Origin: Lucifuga dentata
Lineage: Eukaryota > Chordata > Actinopteri > Ophidiiformes > Bythitidae
Length of the DNA: 64,000 bases
Direction: 5' to 3'
Assembly (NCBI GenBank): GCA_014773175.1
Contig: VXCM01000150.1
Coordinates: 124,001-188,000, forward strand
The stretch's first letter is position 1. Each line of letters opens with the position of its first letter. Below the pieces are notes generated by a model. It saw nothing but the letters and a program-made list of their open reading frames with translations, was not told the DNA's origin and made no database searches. A program made the translations under genes and the position numbers. This document shows positions 12,342 through 26,879 of this stretch, one piece after another.

Positions 12342-15300
12342 AGGCACCCAAAAAGGCCACAAGAAAGGAGGAACAGAGCTCCAACATCTTCAGTACTTTT
12401 GAGAAGAACCAGATCCAGCAGTTCAAAGAGGTTAGAGGACAGATGTTACAGTTAAAGGATATTTTGTGTGTGTGTGTGTGTGTGTTTTCATGTGTGACTG
12501 TGTATATTCTGGTGGTAATCTGTGCACCTGTCCTCTGTTTGCAGGTATTCACTATCATGGATCAGAACAGAGATGTTTCATTGAAAGGGACATCTTTGTC
12601 GCTTTGGGCAAGTATTTATCAGCCACTGTGTGTACACTAAAAACACGCATCTGAAGAGCTGCTATATTCATGGTTTACTGCAAAAGATCCATCCTTTTCT
12701 CATTTATTTTATTTGTGCATTTCCACCTAACATGTGTTACTTAAAACTGGCTAAAATCGTGTTTCTATAGCCCACATGTATTATATTATTACAGTCTTTC
12801 CTGTTTTATTACTCATTACAGCTGCACTGACACCATTTTTCCACTGGGATCACATTAGTTTCATCTTATCTTTATGCTCCTCTGCCATGGCTGGTTAAGA
12901 AGTATGACATGTTTAATGGCAGGTCCTCTTAATGTTGGTAATGATGAGCTGGATGAGATTAAGAATGAGTCTTCAGGGCTCAATTTCACTGCATTTCTTA
13001 CCAGCTTTGGAGAAAAATTCAAAGGTCAGTCAGTGCTCCGCTCTTACTTATTATGTTTTTTTTTTTTTTTTTTTNTTTTTTTTTTTTTTTTTGTTTTGTT
13101 TTTTTTGTTTTGTTTTGTTTTTTTTTTGTTTTGCTTTGGGTTTAATTTTATCTCTAATTTGGAGTTGCAGTATTTCATTCAGTTGGTTTTCAGAAATAGT
13201 TTGCTCATTCTAATTTGGTGTCTATTATACAGAGCCATTTGCATTAGTTAAATATTTAGATTTTTAAGAATAAGAGGCATCCTTAGCCACTGTTAACTTG
13301 TACAGAAGGCACATGTATATATGATTCAGTATTAATCATGAGTTTCACAGTATGCATCAGTGTAAAGGTATAAGTTTGGCTTTTATTTTTTCTATAACTT
13401 GGCTAAATTTGAACTGATGTGTTTAATTGTAATTTGGTTTGGTGTCACTGTTGTATGTAGACTTCATTTTAAGTATTTTTCAGTTTAACAACATATTTTA
13501 ATAAGACTTTATGTTTAAGATAACTATATTAGCGTGTGCAACAAATTCTGCATTTGCTGTATTCAGGAACAAATAGCAAATGTTATTTGTGTTAGCAAAT
13601 AACACTGATAAGCAAGGTCACAAATGAGACATGTATCATCTGAGTCACACCGGTGTGCGTCATCATATCTGCACACATGGATGATTCTTACTCACAGCTT
13701 TCCCAGGAACTGACCCCGAGGAGACCATTCTCAATGCCTTCAAGGTCTTTGACCTAGAAGGAACAGGAGTCCTCTGGGAGGAGGAATGGTTTTCTCCATC
13801 GTCTGCATAGGCACAGCAGAAATTGGATTTGTGATGCCTTTTTCAGTAATTAATCAACAAGTAACTATAAACGAACATGACACAACATAAATCAGTAATA
13901 AAGTCTTAGAAGTCATATAAGGCATATCTTGGTTTTTAAAAAAAGAAAAATACAGTGGAACATAATTAATTTTAAGTCAAAGAGTTGGAAACAGTAATTC
14001 CTCTTCTCTGTTCCTCCCCTGGAGGATGAAATATCACATCATGTCACAAGCTGACAAGTTTACAGAGACTGAGGTGAGGTGTTGCTTGGCAACAAGGTGA
14101 AATATTGGATCTATCAGTGTGAGATAGTGATCCAAAGGTACAGGCTGTGGAGAAACTCTTGAATAAGTTGAAGGTGAGCATTGATGAATACTTAGAATCT
14201 GGGCAATTTCATTTGATTTAAACCCTTTAACTACCAGCTACAGCTTATTACAAAGATCCCTCTCAGAGCCCCTCTTCACTAACAGTGCCATTCATATCCT
14301 GCATGGCCCCTGGCTAGAGACACACTAATCTCATTTGTACAGCAACAGATGTTTCTCTTAAAAAACATCCGTTGACTGGGGAGTGAAAAGTCTGTCTCCC
14401 ATTCTCTCAAGGGATCAAAGAGACCAGTCTAATTGCTATGAAATCTGTCACATTTATACTGGTTTGAAGAGACATATTGACTTACAGTAAGCTTACTATG
14501 TTGTGAAATGTAAAGGCAGTCACTCTCTGTCTCTCGCTTTTTCTCTCTCACCCAGAGAGAGAGAGACGGAGAGAGGGAAGGAGGAAGAGCCTTCACATAT
14601 TTTATGAGGAAGCTTTCATGTTCTGTACATCAAAAGGCAGCGGGGAAAAAAAGAGAGAAGAAAACACGTATGAAACAACAAAACCCCTAGACAAATAAAC
14701 AGCACAGTGTTCCCATGGCAGCGGGGTGTAGTAATCTGACGGCTGGTTTCCCATGGCTGTGTCTCACTGCCCCATAGACCTCCACTCTGTCTCACTGATG
14801 GCTCCTGTGATTACAATCATCCATCTTACTGTCAAAGGCAAAAAAAAAAAAAAAANAAAAAAAAAAAAAAAAGGGCAAGAAAGGGGAAACACACCATCTC
14901 TCTCTTGCTCCCTGGTGTCCAGCAAACAAGCCACCCCACTGTGAGCAGAGCCAACACACGGACCACAGTTCCTCCACATAGGGTTATAGACAGAAGTGTG
15001 TATGTGTTTGTGTGTGCGCGTGTGCTTGCATGATCTACAGAGAGAACGTGTGTGGGTGTGCATCTTTGGTTGCCCATTATACTGCATGATCAGTCACTGG
15101 AGTGTACGTGGGGGAGTGTTGGACATGTCTGATCTTGCAGCTGATCTAAAGCACCAGAGACTTGTTCCCTTGTGGCCACGCAAGCGGGCCTCATATCAAC
15201 ATGTCTCTGTTCACTAGACAGGAAAAACAAGAAGAGAGAGAGATGAGGGGGCATCAGGAGAACGACAGAAACAGGCAGACATAGCAGAGATGAAAGGATG

Positions 15301-15660
15301 CAAAGAGAGGCCATAGAGGGAAATACTACGATGCATAACTGCGCTTATCTCTCAGTCGTGATGAACTAATTGAATGGCAAAAGCCAACTCTGTATTTATC
15401 TGTAGATATTACTTGTGTGTGTGTGTGTGTGTGTGATCCTTCTCTGCCAATCTGAAGGTTCTCCTTGTTGGCAGAGTTGAGGATAAAAACGCTCAGTAAG
15501 TCATAAGAAATTCTATTTTGTTTATCTGCAGGTAAATCAGACATTCACCAACTTCCCCTTAGATGTCGCTGGTAACCTTGACTACAAGAATCTGAGTTAT
15601 GTTATCACCCATAGAGAGGACAACGAGCAAGAGAAAAGGAAGAGAAAAACAGAAGCATGA
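12342..15660 (+). CDS. myl10: Myosin regulatory light chain 10, frame-broken
   Basis: EF-hand regulatory light chain that binds the myosin neck. Exons recognised: A about 12342-12430 (SSNIFSTFEKNQIQQFKE), B 12545-12607 (FTIMDQNRD), C 12923-13024 (LNFTAFLTSFGEKFKG), D 13707-13788 (GTDPEETILNAFKVFD), E 14025-14073 (MSQADKFTETE), F 15532-15660 (DVAGNLDYKNLSYVITH, then stop). The end of exon F resembles human MYL10 (NLDYRNLCYVITH). Phases of C to F agree with each other. Exon B is 63 bases against about 76 in the family: after NRD one base is missing, and four residues of the EF-hand 1 loop are absent, so its phase does not fit exon C. Exon C lacks one codon. Donors are weak: GTTAGA after A, GC-type GCAAGT after B, GTTTTC after D. 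The initiator exon was not found. This is either a decaying gene or a base error plus a divergent gene. Confidence 0.75.
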
Positions 15661-16968
15661 AAGGAGTGAAGAAAAGAGCTGCAGCAAAGTCTTTCTGTTC
15701 TGGGAAGTTGTCATATACAGAATGCGTAAATGTGATTATGTGCAATAAATTGGTGACAAAAATAGACCTGTTGTTGTAGTTTAATCTTACTTCAACAACA
15801 ATTGGCACAGATACATACTTCCAAAAATAACAACAAAGGACAACAACCTTAACACATGTTAACAATGTTTAGTATAAAAGGTAATTAAACATGCATGACA
15901 CATCAAATTAATCACATGGCTGCGTTTCCCATTTATATTTTATCCTTCATATAGCAATTCTTGCTACACTCAACTATAACATGTATTTAAAAGCTACATC
16001 AGTAGACTCAAACTTCTATAATATAAGATAACTTAGCAACAACTGAACAACCAAAGGCATGGACAGGTTTATCTCTTTGCAGCTAATGATGATTAGCATA
16101 TGAATAAAAATTGGACCAGACAAGGTCATTGATTTATTCAGAGAGGAACACTGTGGTCACTCAGAGACGGATTATACAATATTCATATTGGTTTGGTTAC
16201 AAATCTCAGAGGCAGTTACAATGACGCAAGTTTAATTCTGTCAGATTCATGTTCCATCGGCTGAGCCAAAAACTCAACTGTTTCGCATCTCTTCCTTCAC
16301 TTTCCAGATGGGCGCTCTCCAGATGCTATTCATTTCACCTGACTTATTTTAAGCAGATATTGTTGGCAGTTTTTCATGTCTTTCCTCAGGTTTAACAAGG
16401 CAAAACACAGAGAGAGGAGAGGAACAGAAGAAAAAGGAAGAAATATGTTTGACAGGTGAACATGAGATGAACCCTGAGGTCGCCCAGCAATGTGTTTGAC
16501 ACTAAAGAGTGCACTGCGTGTCCAGCTCTCAGGAAGTCACATCTTGGCCTCGAGAGCTTTGCAGTATCAGCCGGGGATGCTGATGTGTTTACTACGCAGT
16601 CTTTTATCTGAAGAAAGAAAGATGCCAAAACCTTCATAACACTTTATGAGATTATATTTCATTGTGCAATACCGCGTAAGTGCTGCAGCAGAGGTTATGC
16701 AGACAAACATCATGCAGCAACAGGGTCAAAAAAGCCATACAGCCTTTATGTCAACATGTTCAAGTGGATGAAATGCTCATGTCTGCAATGATCTTAGAAC
16801 CAGTTTTACAAAATAAATGACAAGTAGACACATAAAATCCAATATTAATAGTATGAAAAAATAGGAAATGGATAAATTCAGAAAACTGTACGTCCAGTCA
16901 AGCAAATTTGTAACAGATTTATCACTTACACACACATACAAAATTAAACTATGCTTTTAAAGGGGAAC
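15661..16968. other. Convergent 3' region, myl10/col26a1
   Basis: This lies between the stop codons of myl10 (plus) and col26a1 (minus), so it should hold both 3' UTRs. An AATAAA on the minus strand (TTTATT at 16133-16138) could serve col26a1, but it is far from the stop and unproven. No exon or clear mobile element is visible. Confidence 0.5.
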
Positions 16969-19899
16969 TCATCTCTGTCTCTCCCCCAAATCTGGAGTTT
17001 GCAGCGGGCTTTGAATAGGCAGGAGGCGCTTGGTCTTAATAGCAGAGAAAGACAGGGGGTCCGACAGGCTGCCAAATCCAGATCCCTCTGGGTTCTCTGT
17101 ATAAGGGCATGGAAGACAGAAAACTAATCACACCTAAACATTCTTCTTTAAATACTGCCCACATAAGCACTCTTAGGCCTGAGAAAATGTTTTTCTTCAT
17201 CTCTGTCTTTCTCCTTACCGTGAACACCAATCATGTGCTCCAGGATCAGGACCCTCTCAGCCAGGATCTTCAGAGCTTCCCTGAGCTGCTGAACAGCTTC
17301 GCCCTGAATAACACAGCAACATTTACTCAAGATCTTCAAGATCTGGGATCAGGAAGAAAAAACACTAATGTCGTATTCTCTTACCTCAGACAAGCCCTCT
17401 CCTGGCTCTCCTTTTGGCCCTGGTGGTCCCTGTGAGCAGAGAATATAATCTTATCACCTCTGCTGTGTGTCTGTGTGTGTGTTTAGGGAACAGGATAACC
17501 TTATACTCACAGGTGGGCCTTGCTTGCCTGTTACACCTGGAGGCCCCTGATAGAGGAAGAAAATAGAAACATAATTTAGGACTCCTGCATTCACATACAC
17601 ATTCATGCAGTTCGCCAGCTTGCCTTCTTTATCCCCGGTGCTAATTTGCCTCTTCACCAGATCTGCGATCTTAAATCATGCTAATAGAGGAAGAGGATCA
17701 GGTTTAAAGTCAGAGCCCTGCAGAGAGCTGACTACAGAGGGGACCCTGACATGGCTGCCTTGATTAGTGAGGCCTGGCCTTGGATGAGAGAGAGGAGCAT
17801 TAGTCATGGCTTGGAGCAAGACTTTGAAGAAAAGCTCATTCACCTTTAATGTGTTTGAGATTGCATGATAGCTAGGACCATTTATGAGACGTGGACCAAA
17901 AAGCATTTTGATAGTTTATCAGAATCAAACATGTTAAGCTAGGATATGAATCCAATTCTCACCCTATCTCCTGGATTTCCTTTAGGTCCAGGATCCCCAT
18001 GCTGGCCTTTGAGTCCTGCGATACCCTGAACACCACAAAAAAGCAGAAGTTTGAGTGATGTTATACGTACATAGTTTGTTTATATTTTTACATATGTATC
18101 AATAAACAATTTAGGTACTACAGGAATACCTAAATCAGAGGAACACACATTACTCTACTTAAGTAGATTTTGAGGCATTAGTACTTTATTTGACTATTTC
18201 CAGCTTGAGATCCATTTTTATGAAGCTTTCTTCCTTTTTTCTTCCCTTTCTTCCTTCCTTCCATCTTTTCTTATTTCTTTCTTTGCTTTCCTTATTTGAC
18301 TGAGCAGAAAACCACAAATACACCTGACAATTCAACAAACAACGCTCACCTTCAATATGAGCACAATTAATACTTGAGCACATTTTGCTCCTTGTACTCA
18401 CTTTTTTTCTGAAGTAAACTTTTAAATCCAGGACCTCTCCTTGTAATAAAGTATTTTTTCTCATATGATATTGTTTCATTCACTTAAATAAAAAGGTCAC
18501 AGTCCAAACACAGTGACAGATACTCACGTCTCGCCCTGGCAAACCTGGAATTCCTGCAGGTCCTCTCGGTCCCGGGGACCCTGTAAATTACCAATCATCC
18601 AAAAAGTGAAGGGAAAAATATCAGACTGTTAAATTATGCCTGTTGTGAAATGTGAAAATTAATTTAGTTGAATTTAATTCAGTGAAATCCAATCTGGAAA
18701 CATTACTGTCTTGTGAGAGAGATTTGTCAGGGTTCACCACTTTAGCAACATGTTTTCAATCTTTCCCTTAATTTTGCATTTCAGTGTCAAGCATAAAATC
18801 TGTTCTATATCTGCCCAATCTTGATCTAACCAGAATCACACTTACAGTGTGTGAAACGATCAAATTCAAAACATTTTATGCACCATAAAATCAGATTAGC
18901 AATTATAAATGGCTTGCACATCACGTTAAACACATTTCCCTGTAATTTAACTTGACATGTTTGGCATCACTGGAAATTTTGGGATGACTAGAGTGTAAAA
19001 TACATTCCTGTGGGTTTGAACAGAGCTGCACAACATGTATTTGTAACACAGAAAGACCCACAGGACTGACAAGGTCAAAGCAATGTAATGACACAATATA
19101 AGACACATGTATTTTTCATGAAGTGTGTGGAACTGAAGAGATGCTCTCGTTCCGTGGTGATTTTTCTTTCCACCTCTGGATAGGAACACTGATTATATTT
19201 GTACCTGAGGGGCCAACCGGGCCTGATGGACCAGGAGGGCCAGGAATGACCTGAGGAGCAGGGACAACTGTATGGACACGGCTCTCCTCTGGGACGGGGG
19301 AAAAAAATGTTCTATTTAAGCTTTGCACAAAAAAATAGTGGAGAATGTAATGACAGAATAAAAGAATGAAGGAGGTTGTTCCTGTTGTTCAAATTAAATT
19401 TTACCCAATTAGGACAAAGCCAAATTATGACATGTTTTCTGTGTTCTAAGCCTGAAACATAAAATTAATAATGTTATGTAATAGCTTAAATACAATGTAC
19501 TGCTTCCCTCAAACAAAATCTAATTTTGATATCTTCAATAAACGTCAACAGAATCTAATATTGATTCTCGAGTGAATACAAATAAGCAATAACGAGACTA
19601 AAATGGCACTCGTGACCAACAGTTCATAAAACAATAGTAAAAGTTTAATTTTACACTGACACACCCACAAGTTGAAAAAGTTAAATTATACTGGTTTTTT
19701 TTTCCAAGGCTTTATGCATTTACAGTATAAATATGGGAGCATTTAAAGTTCTAAAATTGGGGGCTGGTAATTCATCCTTATCTTATAAATGTTTTTTCGT
19801 TAAAGATAACACAAACCATAACTCTTTTTAGGCATCATAAACAGTATGAAAAGCTATGGTAACTGCCAGAAAATGGGTTTAACACATAGTCGTACCACA

Positions 19900-19943
<44 letters not shown>

Positions 19944-22900
19944 CCTGAGTGTTGAGCAGAAAGCCACTGACAGGACTGGGGGCTTTTTCCCACAGCCTAT
20001 TAAAACCTGACTGAGAGCCAGTAAAAAATGTCTTACAGCAAGTGGTAGATTTATGGTTCCCCTCCTCTGTTCCTCTTGCTTTTAATAAATTCTTATTCCA
20101 GAAAAGCTTTCCATGGTTTATCCTTTTGTTGTGAGCAAGTCGTATTAAGAATGTAAAGTTATTGCTGGATGACTGAATGTGACTTACAAAACCAACAACG
20201 CCGTGAAATGATCAGGTTCATCTTCTTCATTGATTTGCATTTCAAAGTTTTGCTAATCAACTCAAATCATTGCATCTGTCAAAAGTGCGGAAAATATGAA
20301 CGACTGTGTTTTAAAAGACATGACATAAAATCAGATTTTTATTTGAGTTCTGTTTGACAGTATTCAGTGTGCCTCACAGTCTGTCACAGAAAAGACAGCC
20401 AATTACTTGTATATCCAAAATCTCTGTGCTTCCATTGTCGCTGGATGTCAAAACTCTAATATAGAAATATCAGTATAACATTGTTGACACGATATGTGCT
20501 ACAAGCTCTGTAAAATCTATCCATCACAAATCATCACATCATCAAACAAACTGGATTTAGAAGATAGCAGCTAGTAAAACAATATGACCCTTTAGATCAG
20601 AGTTAACCTTTCTATCATGTTTAGTGTCATTATAACCACTTTCAATCTTCAAAGTAAAACATGATTAAAATGCTTGTTTTTGCTACTTGGGTGTCACTTT
20701 ACTTTAACTTGTACTCGAGCTTTGTACTGTATGTATAAAAGAAATTTATAGCATGTTTGGAAAAACATTGGACGCCTTTGATTAAAATGTGTTGTTTGGG
20801 ATCAATTTGACCCCAAGCCATAAAAATCTTTGAATATACATGTTTTGCATTTTTCCCTTCCTCAAGTATTTGTACTGATATTAAGGGCATGGTGACCCAA
20901 GCCTGCACCCACATCAAGGCACCAAACAGTCATTGCGGTCCACTTTTCTAGATGCTTGTTTTAATTTGTAGGGAAGTGATGAGTCTGAGATTTAGAGTCT
21001 ATCTGGATGTATGTGGATAAAAGATAGCAGGCCTGAAGACGTCTGTGTTGGGAGTCCCTGTCCTCTATGAGTGCAGAATTTCTTTACATGTTATACACCT
21101 CAGGCAAATATGTCTAAAGTTTGTAAGAGTCTTCAGTATGCCTTTCAAATAGTTGTTTGTAATGTCTAGCTACTGACGCAACAGGAGCCTCAGAGCGCCC
21201 AGACCTCAGGGGAGTGAAGTAACGTTTAACATAACAGAAGGTTTAAGACATCAAGGGTCAACAGTGAGGATACGAAGGATCACTGGCAGTCAACAGTGGG
21301 ATTAAATTTGTGTGTGACACTGATCGACAAGAACAGCTGGTCCATGTAAAACAGCTCCTATTAAGTGTAACAGTAAAAGCTCGGACATGATATCTTCTTA
21401 CAAAACATGCAGGAGGTGGAAGTTGGGCCTTGTTCTCGGGGTGGAGGATATTTTAGAGTATGCTTGTAAGTATAAATTTTGTTTGAAACCATGCCACACT
21501 TCCACTTCCCCTCCACTTTAACATGTGCTCACAGTCAGTCTTCCCCATGTTGAGACAGCACTGTTACATTATGGCTGCAGTCCACAGAAAGGGTCCAGAA
21601 GGAGCAGATTTCCCTCTGGAACTAATTTTCTAATGTTACAGGCTCCTTCTGCCTGGCTGCCTCCCCAAGAAACTCCACATGAGTGGCAGACTATCTCCTC
21701 CCTTGTTCATAGCCAGCCCAGTTTTTGGCTCTGGGCCGTGGCCCATTCCCCCAAACGCAGACTGTTGTGCTGACAGCTTACAAATTAGGTCTGATTTACA
21801 GCCAGTTGCCCCCCCTCAGCTAACATGGTCCCACAGACCCAAATCTACATAGTTCAGACCCGCAGACACAGTCCAGGGCTCAGAAAGGCAGACCGAGCCA
21901 AAAGCTTAATCAGAGCCAGCAGTCTTCATGAGGTAATGATTATCCCGTGGACCTCTACTGCCTCCATGTGGTGCCTCTTGAGTATTAGATGATTGTGCAC
22001 TTTTTTTTTTTTTTTTTTTTTATCTTGTCAGTTCTAAAGGATGATCCTTTGTAACCGATATTTCAAAGTTAAATATTTTTAAAGCTTCAAACAAATGAGA
22101 AGCTCTTTTTTTAGATTTATTTTTATATTTTAAATTCTCCATAAAAGTCTGATGACATGTTCTACAGATCTCTGAGGAGGGGATGTAAAACAATTAAGTT
22201 GTATTCATTAAATAAGATAAATGAAAGAAGTTCAACACATATTTTTAATTAATTTGTTCTTCTGAAAAGCCCCAAAGCAAATCATGAGCTTTTTACCCTG
22301 AGATTCCACTCTGTTGTGGGTGCTGGTGTTTAATGGGGTTGCAGTAAACAGTGGCCCAGCAGCAGCAAACACAAGGAAACGATTAACTAAATCTAAGCCA
22401 GGCCTTTTGAAAAAAGTAATACCCTCTCCATTATCATTTTAATTCTTTCTGTAAAAGCTAAAAGCACATATTACTTCCTTTAGCACTTGGTAATAGCTAT
22501 TCTCTATAGTGTCTGTACTTCCACCTGTGCCCTTTCTAAACCATTTTTCATAAGTAGAAACTCACTTGGCTGAGATTCCTGTTCTGCCTGACAAGATGAT
22601 TGCAAAGGGACAAGAGAACAATAGCATAAACGTATGCATGAGATATGTGAACGTTTGAAGCTGGTGAAGCTCGTGACTGTAGGGCACATTGTGAAAATGG
22701 ACCTGTGGTTTTGGCATTTTCTCAGACCTTCAAAACTGAATGGTTGAATTGTTTTAAAATTGTGCTTGGGTCAGAATTCTACCATGTATCTGTTCCAGAT
22801 CTATTATGGTCTCATTTAAGTTCATCTGGGACAATCTGGTACAGATTTTACAAAAGAATGAGTGAATTTGAGGGTCCACTCACCTTGGTTGTGTACTTGA

Positions 22901-24271
22901 AAAACGTCACCCCTCAAGCGGCTGGGTCCTGGAGGACCTGGTGGACCAGGAGACCCTGGAAGACCCACTTCCCCTACTAAACCTTTCTCACCCCTTGGCC
23001 CTGAGGCAATGAAAAACACACAAGATACAGTTTCAGAGCTGATCAAAACTACCCCCAGGTCAGCAGAGGATACCACAAAGTTTTATTAATATTTTACCCA
23101 TGGGTCCAGGCACGCCTGCTTTCCCGGCTGGTCCTGGAGGTCCAGCAGGACCAGGAATTCCTGGTGGTCCGATGGGCCCCTGGGGCCCTATGCCTCCTGG
23201 TACTCAAAAAACAGAACCACAGTCAGCATAGAGTAAAGGAACAGTTCACCATAAAATCAGTTAAGCTTGCAGCACAGTACTTAATTTTTTGTTTCTACAC
23301 ATAAAAGGACCATCAAATTTACAAGCGTTCATGAGCAGAATGTAATGCTGTATGTTTATGTTTACTCTCCAGCAACACAACCAGAACATTTTCAGTCAGG
23401 AAAATATAACAGAAGAGAAAGAAAATGTCTAACTTTTGATCCATAGTATAATAGTTAGACAAAACAGTCATTAAGGGGTGAAAATTGCTATATGCTTGTC
23501 AGACATACAAACTTCTCTAGAGCTTTGACTTAAAAAAGCTGAACTATTCCTTTACTCAGCTCTGAATAGTGATATTAAAATTTGGAAATGTACCAAGTTG
23601 ATTAATTTAAGTGCAGACACAGAGAATAAGCAGAAGCTCTTCTAGTAACTGTGATGTTTTGACACCTGATGGCAGGTGTAAAGGCGGTCCGATAGGAGTG
23701 GGCTGGGGTCTGTCAACCTCGTTGTCTGTTGAGCCCTCTGGTAAACGGTGGACTACCAGCAGGGGGGAATGTCCCTCTTCTAACAGTTTGATCTAGAACA
23801 ACAGATTTCAGAAACACATGCACGTTGTGAAATATAAGCTGTCAAATGGACACAAATTGTGAATCATTTACAGCTCCAAAATTGTAAAAGATTCACCGTG
23901 TTTGTTATATTCTCATCTTTACCTTAGATTCAATGGCATTTATTCTGCTGTTCATGTCAGTGAAACCAGTACAGTTCATACACTCTGTAAGGGGGGGGAG
24001 AGAGAGAGAGAGAGATGAGCTTGGTTTGTAGATCAAAGTTATGTAGACTGTTTCTTTTTTTCCACTGTTTCTCTCTGTCTTGTCTCTTTCATTCGTCTTT
24101 TTTCCTCCTTGCACTGCTGGTAGCATCTTTCTCTTTCACACAGGGAAGATGAGGCCAACATATACAAGAACAATACCCATTAAACCATAGCCAAGAATTT
24201 ATTAGGAATTCCTCCTTAAATCATGTCACTCACACACAGAGCAAATATTATTAGATCCCTTCAAATTCTCC

Positions 24272-24306
<35 letters not shown>

Positions 24307-24443
24307 CTGCTTGTCTCCTGACTCTGCATGTTTTCCATCTGTCTGCCCATTTACAGCGATGGTCTGTATGGCCAGACTCTGGGAACACATCCTCCTCCAG
24401 ATACCATCACCATTAACTATGTGTTGCACATAGAAATGCACAT

Positions 24444-24481
<38 letters not shown>

Positions 24482-26796
24482 ATGTTTACATATGGAGGCC
24501 CAAACACACCACAGCTCCAAACACGTATTTTCCCTGAATGTCAATTTATTTTTTTAATATCCATCTTTGATATCTGGTGACTGCAAAATGTTTACAGATA
24601 GATACGTGAAATTGAAATTCTTATCTCCTATGTTAAATTCTTATCTTCTATGTTATCTGTTTTGCACGGCGTAGTCGCCTCTTTCATAAACCAGAACATT
24701 CAGCGACCACAGTTAGTTCCACTAAACCACAGACACCTATACATTCCTTGCTGTGTAACAATTTTGGATCCTTTACACAAGCTATAATCCAAAACACAGA
24801 ATAGGACTTTTTTCATAGAAGAACCCCATATTTATTCTAAATATGAGCCTCTCTCTGGTCTGGATGCTCATGGCTCATAAGTAGTCTGGAATGTCAGCTG
24901 TCAGTCCCACAAATGGGTCCCACCCACATTGTGGTCATAGCGGAGATACCTAAAACGAGGAACAACTGGTACTCATAAATAACTAACGCGCAACAGAAAA
25001 TGACCCAAATGGCTCTGGTCTGCCTAAATTGTTGTGTACGACCGCGGCGCACAGGACACAAACAGCACAAACAGCAGCCTCTTAAACATAGCAGGATGAA
25101 TGTCCCTGCATGTCCACGATCATGTGTATCCATGTGTATGGTTTTACAATGCCTCGATTCAACATCTTGAATCTTGTGTTGGATCACAGCCGCAAAACGG
25201 AAACGACAATCAACAGCTCAACCCAAGAAGCATTCCTCAGGCTTCATCAACCCAAATACTGAGTGCACTTTAACCACGGAGGCCAAAATGACCCACACAT
25301 GTGACACTCTGCGCTGAGGTTTCTTCAGCGACTTCACTACAGACATCAAAGCCACAAACGGCACGATTCTGAGACTGTTGGTAATCACGGACATAATATG
25401 AGAGGACTGATGAGTTTATATTCATTATAATAACAAAAGGAAGAATTCCGCCCTCTGTCAATCAGTGATCTTCAGTGCAATCAATGAGTTATTTTATATT
25501 GATGTGGTTTTGTTCACTTTACCTCAATATTTTGACAGCCATCAGAGAACAGATGAACTCTTTGCATTCAGTATGTAGCTAGAGAGAGTAATAAAGAAAC
25601 AGCAATGGTATAATGAGAGCGCTGACCTGCCTCTAAATGAGCTGCATTGCTTTATGATCTCTCAAAGTTTATTTATTTATGCCTCATTCATGATGGATAC
25701 CTGTTCCTTCGGCCTGGAAGAGAGTCTGGACATGCACTATTCACTTCTAAGGAGATAACTTGTCCAGTCTTCATCTCTTGCCCAATGAGAGCCAAGAATA
25801 AGCCAGGATATAGCCATATCTTATTATGTCATAAACACACACCACAGGAAAACACCAGAGCTGAGGCCTTAAATGTGAAGCAGAGGAAAACAGCTTTTCT
25901 AGAGGTAGCGGGCAGGATTTCAATTTCTGGAATTTAATTATGTTGGGTTCGAAAGCCAAACTTCTGTTGTGTTGGAGCTGATGCAATGTTTAGAATGGGA
26001 CCGCAGTCTATAGAGGGTGTTTCGATCCATAATTACACCATGGCAACATGAAGACATGGTTATTTTTCTTGGAATGCACTCGGCTCATGGGAAAGGCTCA
26101 CAATCATGTTGTCTTTAGTGAGAAGCCAAATAAACAGAAAGTATAGGAACTTTTTCTGCTCCAAAAGGAAGGGAGTATTTGTGTGTTTTTGCCCAGTACT
26201 TCAAATACCACATTCTGCCTGAGAATGATGTTGACTGACTATTAATTAGCATTTATTGTTTTATAGAAAGGTGCATCCAAAACATGGCATGCAGAGTTAA
26301 AATGCATGAGAAAGAAAATTTGGTTAATTTAAAATATCCACAGACAGGATAGATTCATTACATAAAATATCACTGATAACACAGATTGCTGGAATAATAC
26401 ACCATGCAAATGCATTAAATATTTGTTCATTCCATGAGATGTGAGCCAAGCTAGCATTAGGCTAATGTGATAACTGATAAATGTTTGGCACCGAACCAGA
26501 GACAAGAAAACGGCTACATAGATCTAATTCCCTACAGGCAAAGCATGTACTGTAAATAGTAAAACTCTTGGAGGATGAATGATCATGCAAAGACCAGAAG
26601 AACAAAACCTTAGACCATGTTTTATCTCAGCAAACTACAAACATACTGACCCAATTAATGAATCATCCCTACAATTATTGTCTGATCTGCAGTACAAGAC
26701 CGTATGGGATATTTTGGTACAACTATAAGTCAGACTGCTGGTATAATCTATTGAGACAGCTACATTTCCTACGTCAGACCTGGATGTAGATCAAAG

Positions 26797-26830
<34 letters not shown>

Positions 26831-26831
26831 N

Positions 26832-26879
<48 letters not shown>

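Noticed and set aside
12208..12640. Plus-strand ORFs around 12.2-12.6 kb taken as separate small genes
   Set aside because: Parts of them are myl10 exons A and B read through an intron; the rest has no support.
23666..24000. EMID1 instead of COL26A1 for the EMI collagen
   Set aside because: ECMNCT, the QQLREALKILAERVLILEHM block and the neighbours cux1 and myl10 all match COL26A1 better.
24615..24654. Tandem 20-base duplication (AAATTCTTATCTCCTATGTT, second copy with one change)
   Set aside because: Short, intronic and ordinary replication slippage; no functional hint.
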